6,506 bases of DNA, from contig JACQWU010000141.1 in NCBI GenBank assembly GCA_016209155.1, forward strand, positions 1-6,506, in the 5' to 3' direction. The stretch comes from Candidatus Desantisiibacteriota bacterium. Its GTDB lineage: Bacteria > JACRDZ01. The notes under the pieces were generated by a model, which was given only the letters and a program-made list of their open reading frames with translations, was not told where the DNA came from and ran no database searches. Of this stretch, positions 1-5,925 are shown one piece after another. How positions within the stretch are numbered: position 1 is the first letter of the stretch; every line of letters starts with the position of its first letter. Position numbers and translations under genes: made by a program.

Positions 1-214
1 TTTCTCCGAATGTCTTTATTACTTTATTTGAAATCCCTGCTTCAAGCGGTGTGCATGGGCCCGGAGAAATAACTATTTTTTCAGGGTTCATTTTTTTTAT
101 ACCGGGAATAGTTATTTTATCATTCCGGTAGACTTTTATATCAGCACCCAGCTCCCCAAGATATTGCACAAGGTTATAAGTAAAAGAATCGTAATTATCT
201 ATTACCAGAATCAT
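1..214 (-). CDS. trpG: Anthranilate synthase component II, glutamine amidotransferase subunit (partial, N-terminal 71 residues)
   Basis: This subunit takes ammonia from glutamine and passes it to TrpE for anthranilate synthesis in the cytoplasm. Only the N-terminal 71 residues are in the window; the gene leaves the left edge before the catalytic Cys-His-Glu triad. The start [20 protein letters not shown] is the family signature, and residues 50-62 ([13 protein letters not shown]) form the conserved oxyanion-strand loop of class I glutamine amidotransferases. The ATG start is firm: it overlaps the trpE stop in an ATGA arrangement and follows a strong Shine-Dalgarno. Overlap of this kind usually couples translation and keeps the two subunits balanced. 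By sequence alone it could also be PabA, since one amidotransferase serves both pathways in many bacteria. The neighbouring TrpE makes TrpG the better name. The end of the gene and any fusion to TrpD cannot be seen. Confidence 0.95.
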   Translation of the reverse strand, partial: MILVIDNYDSFTYNLVQYLGELGADIKVYRNDKITIPGIKKMNPEKIVISPGPCTPLEAGISNKVIKTFGE

Positions 215-1692
215 TCAAGACCTCCTTCAGCCATATGTATGGCTTGAAGCATACCGCGGGCTTTATTTAGTGTTTCCTGATATTCTTTTTCAGGATCAGA
301 ATCCGCCACAATACCGGCCCCTGCCTGGATATAAGCTATTCCGTTTTTAATTATAACAGTTCTTATTGTTATGCATGTATCAAGATTACCGTAAAAACTG
401 ATATATCCGATTGCTCCGGCATAAGGACCGCGCCTTGTATTTTCAAGCTCATCTATTATTTCCATAGCTCTTATTTTAGGCGCACCGGACACTGTCCCCG
501 CAGGGAAAGCAGCCTCTAAAGAATCAAAAGCATCTTTCCCCTGTATAAGTTCACCTACTACATCCGTAACCATATGCATAACATGAGAATATTTTTCTAT
601 TGTCATAAATTCAGGAACATGAACAGATTTGTATTTTGAAACTTTCCCTATATCATTTCTTCCCAGATCCACAAGCATTATATGCTCGGCGCGTTCTTTT
701 GAATCATTGATAAGTTCATTTTCAAACTTATCATCCTCTCTTTCGTTTTTACCCCGCGGTCTTGTCCCTGCAATTGGACGTACTTCTATTTTTCTATTTT
801 CGACTCTTACTAATATTTCAGGTGAAGCACCCGCAATAATAGTCTCTCCCATGCGCAGAAAATACATATAAGGTGAAGGATTAATTTTACGCAATGCTCT
901 ATAAATATCAAAAGGATTACAATTTAATTTTATATCTAACCTCTGAGAGAGCACAACTTGAAACACATCCCCTGCACGGATATATTCTTTGGCTTTTTTT
1001 ACATTCTGTATAAATTCTTCTTTTGAAACATTCGAATTAAACTGTAATTTTTTTCTCTTCCCGCCTTTTTCACTATTCAAAAATATTGGGCTTTTTAATC
1101 CGGCTACGATTATATCTATCTTTTTTTTTGCTTCATTATAAGCATCCCTCACATTTTTCTTATTATCAATATGAGCGTTCGTTACCACCTTAATAGTATG
1201 ATTAACATGATCAAAAACCACAATTGTATCAGTAATCATAAGAAGACATTCAGGAATATTTAGTATGTCTTGATTTTTATCGGATATATTTTCAAAATAC
1301 CGCACCATATCATAACTTAAAAAACCTACTGCACCGCCGTGAAATCTTGGAAGTCCTTCAATATAAACAGGTTTATATTGAAGCATATGTTTTTTAAGAA
1401 TATTTAATGGAGTATCTTTTGTCTTAATTTTTTTTGTTTTACCATTTTCAATTATCTCTACACTGCCGCATCTGCTTAAAAAAATTATTGACGGATTACT
1501 GCCAAGAAAAGAAAACCGGGCAATCTTTTCTCCGCCTTCAACGCTTTCCAGAAGATAGGAATATTCACCTGTATCAAGCTTCATAAAAGCAGATACCGGA
1601 GTTTCGGTATCTGCAAGAATCTCTTTGTAAACAGGGATTAGATTCCCCTTTTTTGAATAACTTATAAATTTTGGTAAAGAAGGATAATACAC
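211..1692 (-). CDS. trpE: Anthranilate synthase component I
   Basis: This enzyme converts chorismate plus ammonia from TrpG into anthranilate and pyruvate, the first committed step of tryptophan synthesis. At 493 residues it has normal family length. Residues 47-50 (LLES) and 271-276 (NPSPYM) match the tryptophan feedback pocket. The chorismate-binding domain spans about 225-485, with PIAGTRPRG (306-314), [13 protein letters not shown] (337-349), [22 protein letters not shown] (396-417, PAGT/GAPK core) and the DPEKEYQET region (466-474). The alanine in PIAGT marks TrpE; PabB enzymes usually have lysine there. The start is GTG at 1692-1690: an AAGGAAC ribosome site precedes it on the minus strand and no ATG fits better. 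The stop overlaps the trpG start by 4 bases. The protein contains no tryptophan at all. All catalytic motifs look intact, so it should be active and feedback-sensitive. Confidence 0.97.
   Translation of the reverse strand: MYYPSLPKFISYSKKGNLIPVYKEILADTETPVSAFMKLDTGEYSYLLESVEGGEKIARFSFLGSNPSIIFLSRCGSVEIIENGKTKKIKTKDTPLNILKKHMLQYKPVYIEGLPRFHGGAVGFLSYDMVRYFENISDKNQDILNIPECLLMITDTIVVFDHVNHTIKVVTNAHIDNKKNVRDAYNEAKKKIDIIVAGLKSPIFLNSEKGGKRKKLQFNSNVSKEEFIQNVKKAKEYIRAGDVFQVVLSQRLDIKLNCNPFDIYRALRKINPSPYMYFLRMGETIIAGASPEILVRVENRKIEVRPIAGTRPRGKNEREDDKFENELINDSKERAEHIMLVDLGRNDIGKVSKYKSVHVPEFMTIEKYSHVMHMVTDVVGELIQGKDAFDSLEAAFPAGTVSGAPKIRAMEIIDELENTRRGPYAGAIGYISFYGNLDTCITIRTVIIKNGIAYIQAGAGIVADSDPEKEYQETLNKARGMLQAIHMAEGGLE
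220..227 (-). promoter_or_regulatory. Strong ribosome binding site of trpG
   Basis: On the minus strand this reads AAGGAGGT, a full anti-Shine-Dalgarno match lying inside the last codons of trpE, 5 nt before the trpG ATG. It decides the trpG start and contrasts with the weak or absent Shine-Dalgarno sequences of most plus-strand genes here. Confidence 0.85.
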
Positions 1693-1748
1693 TGATATGT
1701 TCCTTTTATTTCTTAAATTGGACTTATGACTATTGTTATATTTGCATT

Positions 1749-1777
1749 ATTATAGACATAGTATTGAAATTTGTCAA
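1749..1777 (-). promoter_or_regulatory. Perfect-consensus sigma70 promoter of trpEG
   Basis: On the minus strand TTGACA (1777-1772) and TATAAT (1754-1749) are separated by exactly 17 bases, an exact match to the housekeeping consensus in both boxes and spacing. Transcription should start near 1742, giving a leader of about 50 nt before the GTG of trpE. That leader has no leader peptide with Trp codons, no terminator hairpin and no room for a T-box. Confidence 0.82.
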
Positions 1778-1802
1778 TGAATAGACCTTCATTAAAATGA
1801 CA
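1772..1802. promoter_or_regulatory. Candidate operator: interrupted inverted repeat between the divergent promoters
   Basis: AATGAA (1776-1781) and TTCATT (1788-1793) are perfect 6-base arms around a 6-base centre. The outer TGTCA (1772-1776) pairs with TGACA (1798-1802), so the plus strand reads TGTCAATGAA, centre, TTCAT, 5 extra bases, TGACA. TCATT-AA-AATGA (1789-1800) is a second small dyad in the same stretch. The repeat overlaps the -35 box of trpEG and ends just before the -35 of the rightward promoter, where a regulator could affect both. No known box is recognised, in particular no TrpR-like CTAG core. Short AT-rich dyads also arise by chance. Confidence 0.35.
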
Positions 1803-1806
1803 TTTT

Positions 1807-1836
1807 TTGTTATATTAATATAATTTATGTTATAAT
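1807..1836 (+). promoter_or_regulatory. Extended -10 promoter for the PAS/kinase operon
   Basis: TGTTATAAT (1828-1836) is a TGn extended -10 with a perfect TATAAT. TTGTTA (1807-1812) is a partial -35 match at 18 bases. The predicted transcript begins near 1843, about 55 nt before the first ATG at 1899. A perfect 14-base palindrome, TTATATTAATATAA (1810-1823), overlaps the end of the -35 and fills most of the spacer. It could be an operator or simply low-complexity AT sequence. Confidence 0.65.
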
Positions 1837-1862
1837 ATAATATTAAAAGGTGATAGTATTAA

Positions 1863-1880
1863 AACAAATTTTGATTTGTT
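1863..1880 (+). repeat. Small inverted repeat in the leader of the PAS/kinase operon
   Basis: AACAAAT and ATTTGTT are perfect 7-base arms around a TTTG loop, between the predicted transcription start and the ATG at 1899. The hairpin would be weak because it holds one G-C pair per stem. It lies upstream of a poor ribosome site (GAAAAGTG), so a modest effect on translation is possible. It lacks the following T-run of a terminator. Confidence 0.3.
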
Positions 1881-1898
1881 AATTAGAAAAGTGAAAAA

Positions 1899-2264
1899 AT
1901 GTCTCAAAAATTTTTTGAAAACAAAAAAGAAATAACTTTATTGTTCAAATCCCTCGAAAATTCTTATGATGGAATTCTTGCATTGGATATTGATTATAAA
2001 ATTCTCTATGCAAATTCTGCGATAAAAAAAATGTTTGGTTTACCTTTACGTGATTTAATCGGCAGTACAGCAGAAATAATACTTACAAAAAATTGTTTAA
2101 AACAAATAAAAGAAAAAGTCCTGAAAAATAAAACATGGGAAGGAGAGTTTTGCATAAAACAAAAAAAAGGCGGGGATTTATTTGTATGGATAAAAGCCGC
2201 CCTTGTTAAAAATAAAATTTCATCCAGGATTCTTTTATTATTTCATGATATTAACGAATGGTAA
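1899..2264 (+). CDS. PAS domain protein, probably the detached N-terminal sensor module of the downstream histidine kinase
   Basis: This 121-residue reading frame is a single PAS fold with almost nothing else. Residues about 15-120 show the pattern ENSYDGILALD (20-30), ILYANSAIKKMFG (35-47), a WEGEF segment (80-84) and a final strand ending LLLFHDINEW. DINEW is where PAS domains normally hand over to a signalling helix. There is no transmembrane segment, so it is cytoplasmic. No ligand can be assigned, since no heme- or flavin-binding signature is obvious. The ATG is the first possible start after an in-frame TAG at 1884-1886, and its ribosome site is weak. The stop TAA is followed by one AAA codon and then the ATG of the kinase in the same frame, so the two read as one 503-residue protein interrupted by one codon. 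It may be a genuine small PAS partner, or the 5' part of a kinase gene carrying a nonsense change. Confidence 0.75.
   Translation: MSQKFFENKKEITLLFKSLENSYDGILALDIDYKILYANSAIKKMFGLPLRDLIGSTAEIILTKNCLKQIKEKVLKNKTWEGEFCIKQKKGGDLFVWIKAALVKNKISSRILLLFHDINEW
2262..2264 (+). other. In-frame TAA separating the PAS module from the histidine kinase
   Basis: Reading through gives DINEW-stop-KMESDLKDY. This matches the usual PAS-to-helix linker (D-I-T-E-R-K-K-M-E-E-E-L pattern) with the stop in the place of one linker residue. A single T-to-A change would give AAA, lysine. The frame is the same on both sides, so a homopolymer indel cannot explain the stop. Confidence 0.8.
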
Positions 2265-2267
2265 AAA

Positions 2268-3410
2268 ATGGAATCGGATTTAAAAGATTATGCAATCAAG
2301 GTTGAGGAAACCTTCCATATTATGGAAGAAGAAAAGCTGAAAACCGAAACTGTTTTTTCCAGTATTGCAGAGGGGCTATTTACGGTTGATAATAATTGGA
2401 TTATAACTTCTTTTAACCCGGCCGCAGAAAAAATCACGGGGATTAAAGCAAGCTATGCCGTGGGGAAGCCGTGCCATGAAATAATACATGGAGAGCTCTG
2501 CAAAAAGCATGAATGCGCGCTTTCAAAATCTAAAAAAACTGGTAGAGTAATGTTAAATATAGAAGGAAAAATACGGGACTCCATGGGACATTGGCTGCCG
2601 GTAATCATAAGTACTGCTCCTTTAAGAAATCCGCAAAATAAAATAACCGGAGGAGTGGAAACTTTCAGAGATGTGAGCGAGCTTGAAAGAGTCAATCATG
2701 AGCTTGTCAGATTAAATAATATCAAAACGGACTTCCTTTCCATGGTCTCTCATGAACTAAAAACCCCTTTAACAATAGTAAAAGGATATTCTGAATTACT
2801 GGTACATGGAAAATTCGGGGAGCTCCTGCCGCACCAAAAAGAAATTGTCAGCATGATTAGGAATAAGGTTGATAAATTAAATTTTCTTATTAATGATTTA
2901 TTGGATGTCTCACAACTTGAATTCGGAAAGTTTAAAATTAATAAACAGTTATTTAGTCTGACAAAACTTCTTACAAATAAAAAAGAGGAATTTAAAATTA
3001 TTGCCGAGAAAAAAAATCTAAAACTGGATTTTAATTCATGCCCGGAAGAAATTGTTATTAATGGAGATCAGGAAAGAATTTCCCAGGTATTATCCAATTT
3101 AATATCTAATGCGATTAAATTTACAAATCCAGGGGGAAAAATAAATGTAAGCTTGGAAAATGGAAGCAATTTTATCAATATCAATGTTGTTGATACAGGT
3201 ATTGGGATGAAACATGAAAAAATAGAAAATATTTTTGATAAATTTTATCAGATAGACACTTCCAATACACGGCAATACAGCGGAATTGGACTCGGACTTG
3301 CTATCAGCAAGGATATTATTGAAATGCACGGCGGTAAAATCAATGTTAAAAGTGAACCCGGATGCGGAAGTACATTTTCTGTTATTCTGCCGTATAAAAC
3401 AATCAATTAA
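2268..3410 (+). CDS. Soluble PAS-domain sensor histidine kinase (HisKA-HATPase), with a cysteine-bearing PAS
   Basis: This is a 380-residue cytoplasmic two-component sensor that should autophosphorylate on His162 and pass the phosphate to a response regulator not found in this window. Residues 1-25 form a charged linker helix, and about 26-140 a PAS domain (SSIAEGLFTVD to TFRDVSELE). The HisKA dimerisation domain follows with the H-box SHELKTPL (161-168). The ATPase domain shows the N-box (NLISNAIKFT, 277-286), G1 box DTGIGM (309-314), F-box FDKF (323-326) and G2 box GIGLGL (339-344). Every catalytic box is intact and there are no membrane segments. The PAS carries C69, C78 and C83 in GKPCHEIIHGELCKKHECAL, an arrangement seen in a subset of PAS sensors and compatible with thiol or metal sensing; that role is inference. 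ATG 2268 is the first start after the TAA but has no Shine-Dalgarno, so translation would need reinitiation or readthrough. Only 18 bases separate it from the next gene. Confidence 0.93.
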   Translation: MESDLKDYAIKVEETFHIMEEEKLKTETVFSSIAEGLFTVDNNWIITSFNPAAEKITGIKASYAVGKPCHEIIHGELCKKHECALSKSKKTGRVMLNIEGKIRDSMGHWLPVIISTAPLRNPQNKITGGVETFRDVSELERVNHELVRLNNIKTDFLSMVSHELKTPLTIVKGYSELLVHGKFGELLPHQKEIVSMIRNKVDKLNFLINDLLDVSQLEFGKFKINKQLFSLTKLLTNKKEEFKIIAEKKNLKLDFNSCPEEIVINGDQERISQVLSNLISNAIKFTNPGGKINVSLENGSNFININVVDTGIGMKHEKIENIFDKFYQIDTSNTRQYSGIGLGLAISKDIIEMHGGKINVKSEPGCGSTFSVILPYKTIN

Positions 3411-3428
3411 CCGGAAAGCAATACAAAT

Positions 3429-3917
3429 ATGCAGCTTAATAAAACAATTTTTTATTTTTTTTGTATAATGCTTTTTTCTATACAAACTGCGTCTTCTCAG
3501 AAGCTTCCGCCTTTTGATACATGCGCAAAGAAACAGGGACCTCAAATTGTTTTAGATCCGCCTGTCCTTAAATTTGGAAAAGTTAGTGTGCAAAATGCTA
3601 CTGCATCCAAAACTGTTAAATTATATAATAAAGGTGATTCAGATCTTATTATTACAAATTTAAGAGTTTCCTGCGGGTGTGTAAGTGTTTCCTTCAAATC
3701 TGGGAAAAATAAAAGTCCCTATTTCGGCATATATGGCTCTACTCCGGGATGGAAGGAAAAAATTGCCCCTGCAAGCTACGCTGAATTGACAGTAATTCTT
3801 GATTTAACGGATTATCCTGTTTCAGAAGGGATTCAAATAAAAGATATTTTCATATCCAGCAATGGGACAAGAAATCCTGAATTAATACTAAAAGTTGAAA
3901 TGGAAACCATAAAATAA
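3429..3917 (+). CDS. Secreted DUF1573 domain protein with a CGC motif
   Basis: This 162-residue protein has a probable signal peptide (Lys5, hydrophobic 7-20, cleavage likely near TASSQ, 20-24) and one DUF1573 domain at about 42-160. DUF1573 domains are Ig-like (ASH/MSP-type) modules of unsettled function. The landmarks are LKFGKVSV (48-55), the strand KTVKLYNKGDSDLIITNL (61-78) and the family hallmark SCGCV (81-85; CGCT in most members), followed by a proline-aromatic stretch and a final strand typical of the subfamily. C82 and C84 flank one glycine and could form or exchange a disulfide; C32 in the mature N-terminus is a third cysteine. There is no lipobox, so it is probably periplasmic or exported and soluble. 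A GGAAAG ribosome site lies 10 bases before the ATG, and the gene sits between the kinase (18 bases) and a thiol-transfer membrane protein (4 bases). A role as redox client of that protein is inference. Confidence 0.88.
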   Translation: MQLNKTIFYFFCIMLFSIQTASSQKLPPFDTCAKKQGPQIVLDPPVLKFGKVSVQNATASKTVKLYNKGDSDLIITNLRVSCGCVSVSFKSGKNKSPYFGIYGSTPGWKEKIAPASYAELTVILDLTDYPVSEGIQIKDIFISSNGTRNPELILKVEMETIK

Positions 3918-3921
3918 TAAC

Positions 3922-5091
3922 ATGGAAAACAACAAAATTATTCTGATAATTTGTTTTATTATCACTATTTTTTCCTCTCCTGTTTTTTCTGATACACGAA
4001 AATATGAATCAACTCTTCCAGGGCTCATTATCTTTCATTCTCTTTCATGTAATTCCTGCATTAAGGTTAAAAAGGAAATAATACCTGAAATAGAAAAAAA
4101 ATTTCGAAACAGAATACTTATAGAATTCCGCGATATTGCAGATATAGGGAATTATAAGCTTCTTATAAGTCTTCAGGAAAAATACAAAATAAAATTAAGC
4201 AATGATTTACCTGTATTTTATCGAGAAAAAAAAATAAAAAAAAATTATGAAATATTTATTAATAAAATGCTGTATTCCCCCAAAAAAGAAGAGATACAAA
4301 ATTTCAATTCAGTGGATTTAATATCCCGTTTCAGATCATTTAAACCTGCTACGATTATTTCTGCCGGTTTAATTGACGGAATTAATCCCTGTGCTTTTAC
4401 GGTTATTGTATTTTTTATGTCTTTTTTAGTAGTGCAGGGTTATAGAAAAAGACAACTGGTTATAATCGGATTATCATTTATTTTTTCTGTATTTCTAACT
4501 TATTTTTTGCTGGGCCTCGGAATTTTTGGATTTCTTTATCAACTAAAAAATTTTTGGCTCATAACAAGAATATTTAATGTTTCCATAGGTATATTCAGTA
4601 TTATACTCGGAATTCTGTCGATTTATGACTTTATCAAGTTTAAAAGTACAAATGAAACAAAAGACCTTCTTCTGCAATTACCGGGTGCAGTAAAAAGACA
4701 GATACATTCGGTAATCAGATTGTATAATAAAAATCCCGAAGATAATGAAAAGAACGAATTTGAAAAAAAAAGCATTATCAGTCTGGTGATAAGCGCTTTA
4801 ATTTCAGGATTTCTGGTATCATTATTAGAGGCAGTATGCACAGGACAGGTTTACCTTCCGACCATAACATTTGTTTTAAAGACTTCATCCTATAAATTAC
4901 AGGCTTTCATGTATTTACTGCTTTATAATCTTATGTTTATTTTCCCCTTATTTATTGTTTTTTTATTAGCTCTTTCAGGCACAACAACAGCACAATTCTC
5001 CCGATTTATAAATAATAATCTTTCCGCACTTAAGATACTTATGGCTATTTTATTTTTTGTTTTTGGAATATTCTTAATATTTCTAAAATAA
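3922..5091 (+). CDS. Thioredoxin-like/CcdA (DsbD-family) fusion, membrane thiol-disulfide electron transporter
   Basis: This 389-residue protein has an N-terminal signal or anchor segment (5-23), a thioredoxin-like domain with CNSC (C43-C46) and a probable cis-proline in NDLPVF (P97), then a six-helix membrane domain at about 145-388. The membrane domain carries the two CcdA/DsbD transmembrane cysteines: C157 in GINPCAF (helix 1) and C306 in EAVCTGQVYLP (helix 4). Hydrophobic helices lie near 145-171, 178-207, 216-236, 286-306, 328-350 and 367-388. DsbD-family proteins carry electrons from cytoplasmic thioredoxin across the membrane. Here the exported CNSC domain precedes the membrane core rather than following it as in E. 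coli DsbD. A charged loop at about 240-283 separates the two three-helix halves. Likely uses are cytochrome c maturation or reduction of exported thiol proteins, with the adjacent DUF1573 protein an obvious candidate. The start lies 4 bases after the previous stop and lacks a clear ribosome site, suggesting coupling. Confidence 0.88.
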   Translation: MENNKIILIICFIITIFSSPVFSDTRKYESTLPGLIIFHSLSCNSCIKVKKEIIPEIEKKFRNRILIEFRDIADIGNYKLLISLQEKYKIKLSNDLPVFYREKKIKKNYEIFINKMLYSPKKEEIQNFNSVDLISRFRSFKPATIISAGLIDGINPCAFTVIVFFMSFLVVQGYRKRQLVIIGLSFIFSVFLTYFLLGLGIFGFLYQLKNFWLITRIFNVSIGIFSIILGILSIYDFIKFKSTNETKDLLLQLPGAVKRQIHSVIRLYNKNPEDNEKNEFEKKSIISLVISALISGFLVSLLEAVCTGQVYLPTITFVLKTSSYKLQAFMYLLLYNLMFIFPLFIVFLLALSGTTTAQFSRFINNNLSALKILMAILFFVFGIFLIFLK

Positions 5092-5114
5092 CAAAAAAAG
5101 AAAAAGGAAATATC

Positions 5115-5143
5115 TTGACAACCCTATTTTTATATGGTTAAAT
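5115..5143 (+). promoter_or_regulatory. Promoter for the methyltransferase gene
   Basis: TTGACA (5115-5120) is a perfect -35 box. Seventeen bases on, TTAAAT (5138-5143) matches four of six -10 positions and has a TGn extension (TG at 5135-5136). The expected start is near 5150, leaving about 60 nt of AT-rich leader. No intrinsic terminator for the preceding gene is visible between 5092 and 5114, so readthrough from the upstream operon may add to expression. Confidence 0.65.
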
Positions 5144-5212
5144 TATTTTATCGATTTTCAATCAACTCTACATATATTTATATTATAAGCTCAAACAATT
5201 CTATGGATAAAA

Positions 5213-5866
5213 ATGCTGATTAAATATCTTAGAAGACCAGTAAGATTTGATTATCTTAATAAATGGTTAAATAAAAAACATTTCAAAGTATTGGATGTAG
5301 GATGCGGAAATCATTCTCCGTCAGTGACGAAAAAATATTTTCCTGAAATAGATTATTATGGTTTAGATATGGTAAAAAATTATAATTCTGATGAAGAAGA
5401 TTTACGCTGTATGGAAAAATTCTATGAGGTAGACCTTGCCAAATCATACAATCTTGATATTATCCCGGATATTTTTTTTGATGGTCTGATTTTAAGTCAT
5501 GTAATAGAACATCTGGAAAACGGAGAAAAAGTAATTCTTGATTTGCTGCATAAACTAAATACTAACGGTATAATATATATTGAATTCCCATCCCCGCACA
5601 GTGTTTATCTTCCAAGAATGAAAGGTACTTTAAATTTTTATGATGATCCTTCACATGTAAAGTTATATAATGTTAAGAAACTAAATAATCTTTTAAAGGA
5701 AAATGGTTGTATTATTTTAAAATCAGGGATAAGACATTCTCTAAAAAAAATCATATTACTACCATTATATGCTGTTAGTTCTTTGTTTTCTTTCGGGAAT
5801 ATTTCTTCTTCTGTTTTTTGGGATATTACCGGTTTTGCCAGTTATATAATTGCAATTAAAAAATGA
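5213..5866 (+). CDS. Class I SAM-dependent methyltransferase (Methyltransf_11/23 type)
   Basis: This 217-residue protein transfers a methyl group from S-adenosylmethionine; the acceptor is unknown. Motif I is VLDVGCGN (26-33), the ribose-binding acidic residue is D52 in YGLDMV, and the post-motif region reads DGLILSHVIEHLENG (90-104), with HVIEHL typical of the small-molecule and glycan methyltransferases. NGIIYIEFPSP (118-128) follows as the next core strand, and LNNLLKENGC (157-166) as the C-terminal helix. The C-terminal 180-215 is unusually hydrophobic (KKIILLPLYAVSSLFSF, then SYIIAI) and may bind membrane or a lipid-linked substrate. ATG 5213 has only a weak GGAT ribosome site; a six-codon out-of-frame ATG mini-frame (5203-5223) overlaps the start. 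It has its own promoter and is probably not functionally tied to the upstream redox genes. Nothing nearby identifies a substrate pathway. Confidence 0.88.
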   Translation: MLIKYLRRPVRFDYLNKWLNKKHFKVLDVGCGNHSPSVTKKYFPEIDYYGLDMVKNYNSDEEDLRCMEKFYEVDLAKSYNLDIIPDIFFDGLILSHVIEHLENGEKVILDLLHKLNTNGIIYIEFPSPHSVYLPRMKGTLNFYDDPSHVKLYNVKKLNNLLKENGCIILKSGIRHSLKKIILLPLYAVSSLFSFGNISSSVFWDITGFASYIIAIKK

Positions 5867-5872
5867 AGAATA

Positions 5873-5889
5873 CTGTGACAAATCCACAG
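5873..5889 (+). repeat. Short inverted repeat between the methyltransferase and the radical SAM gene
   Basis: CTGTG (5873-5877) and CACAG (5885-5889) form 5-base arms around a 7-base loop just after the methyltransferase stop. No T-run follows, so it is not a convincing intrinsic terminator. It may be chance or a weak RNA structure. Confidence 0.25.
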
Positions 5890-5925
5890 GGCATCTTCTG
5901 TTTCTGATAGGAATTATTTATTTTA

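Noticed and set aside
629-871. 80-residue open frame on the plus strand inside trpE
   Set aside because: It is antisense to the conserved chorismate-binding core, rich in Ser/Phe/Leu as expected from a shadow frame, and has no ribosome site or recognisable domain.
1693-1748. Search for a trp leader peptide, T-box or TrpR-type operator in the trpE leader
   Set aside because: The leader has no start followed by Trp codons, no terminator hairpin and no CTAG-type operator core, and it is too short for a T-box.
2453-2695. 80-residue minus-strand frame within the kinase PAS domain
   Set aside because: It is antisense to a clearly coding PAS domain and shows no family resemblance.
3286-3468. 60-residue plus-strand frame overlapping the kinase end
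   Set aside because: It is out of frame with the kinase G2 box region and the DUF1573 start, with no independent support.
3099-3545. 148-residue minus-strand frame spanning the end of the kinase and the start of the DUF1573 gene
   Set aside because: It lies opposite the conserved ATPase boxes and the DUF1573 signal peptide; its composition is that of a shadow frame.
4623-4841. 72-residue minus-strand frame inside the Trx-CcdA gene
   Set aside because: It is antisense to the cytoplasmic loop and fourth helix of a conserved membrane protein.
5092-5114. Possible intrinsic terminator after the Trx-CcdA gene
   Set aside because: Only A-rich sequence is present, with no GC-rich stem and no T-run.
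5203-5223. Six-codon ATG mini-frame overlapping the methyltransferase start
   Set aside because: It is too short, has no clear ribosome site, and such frames are common in AT-rich leaders.
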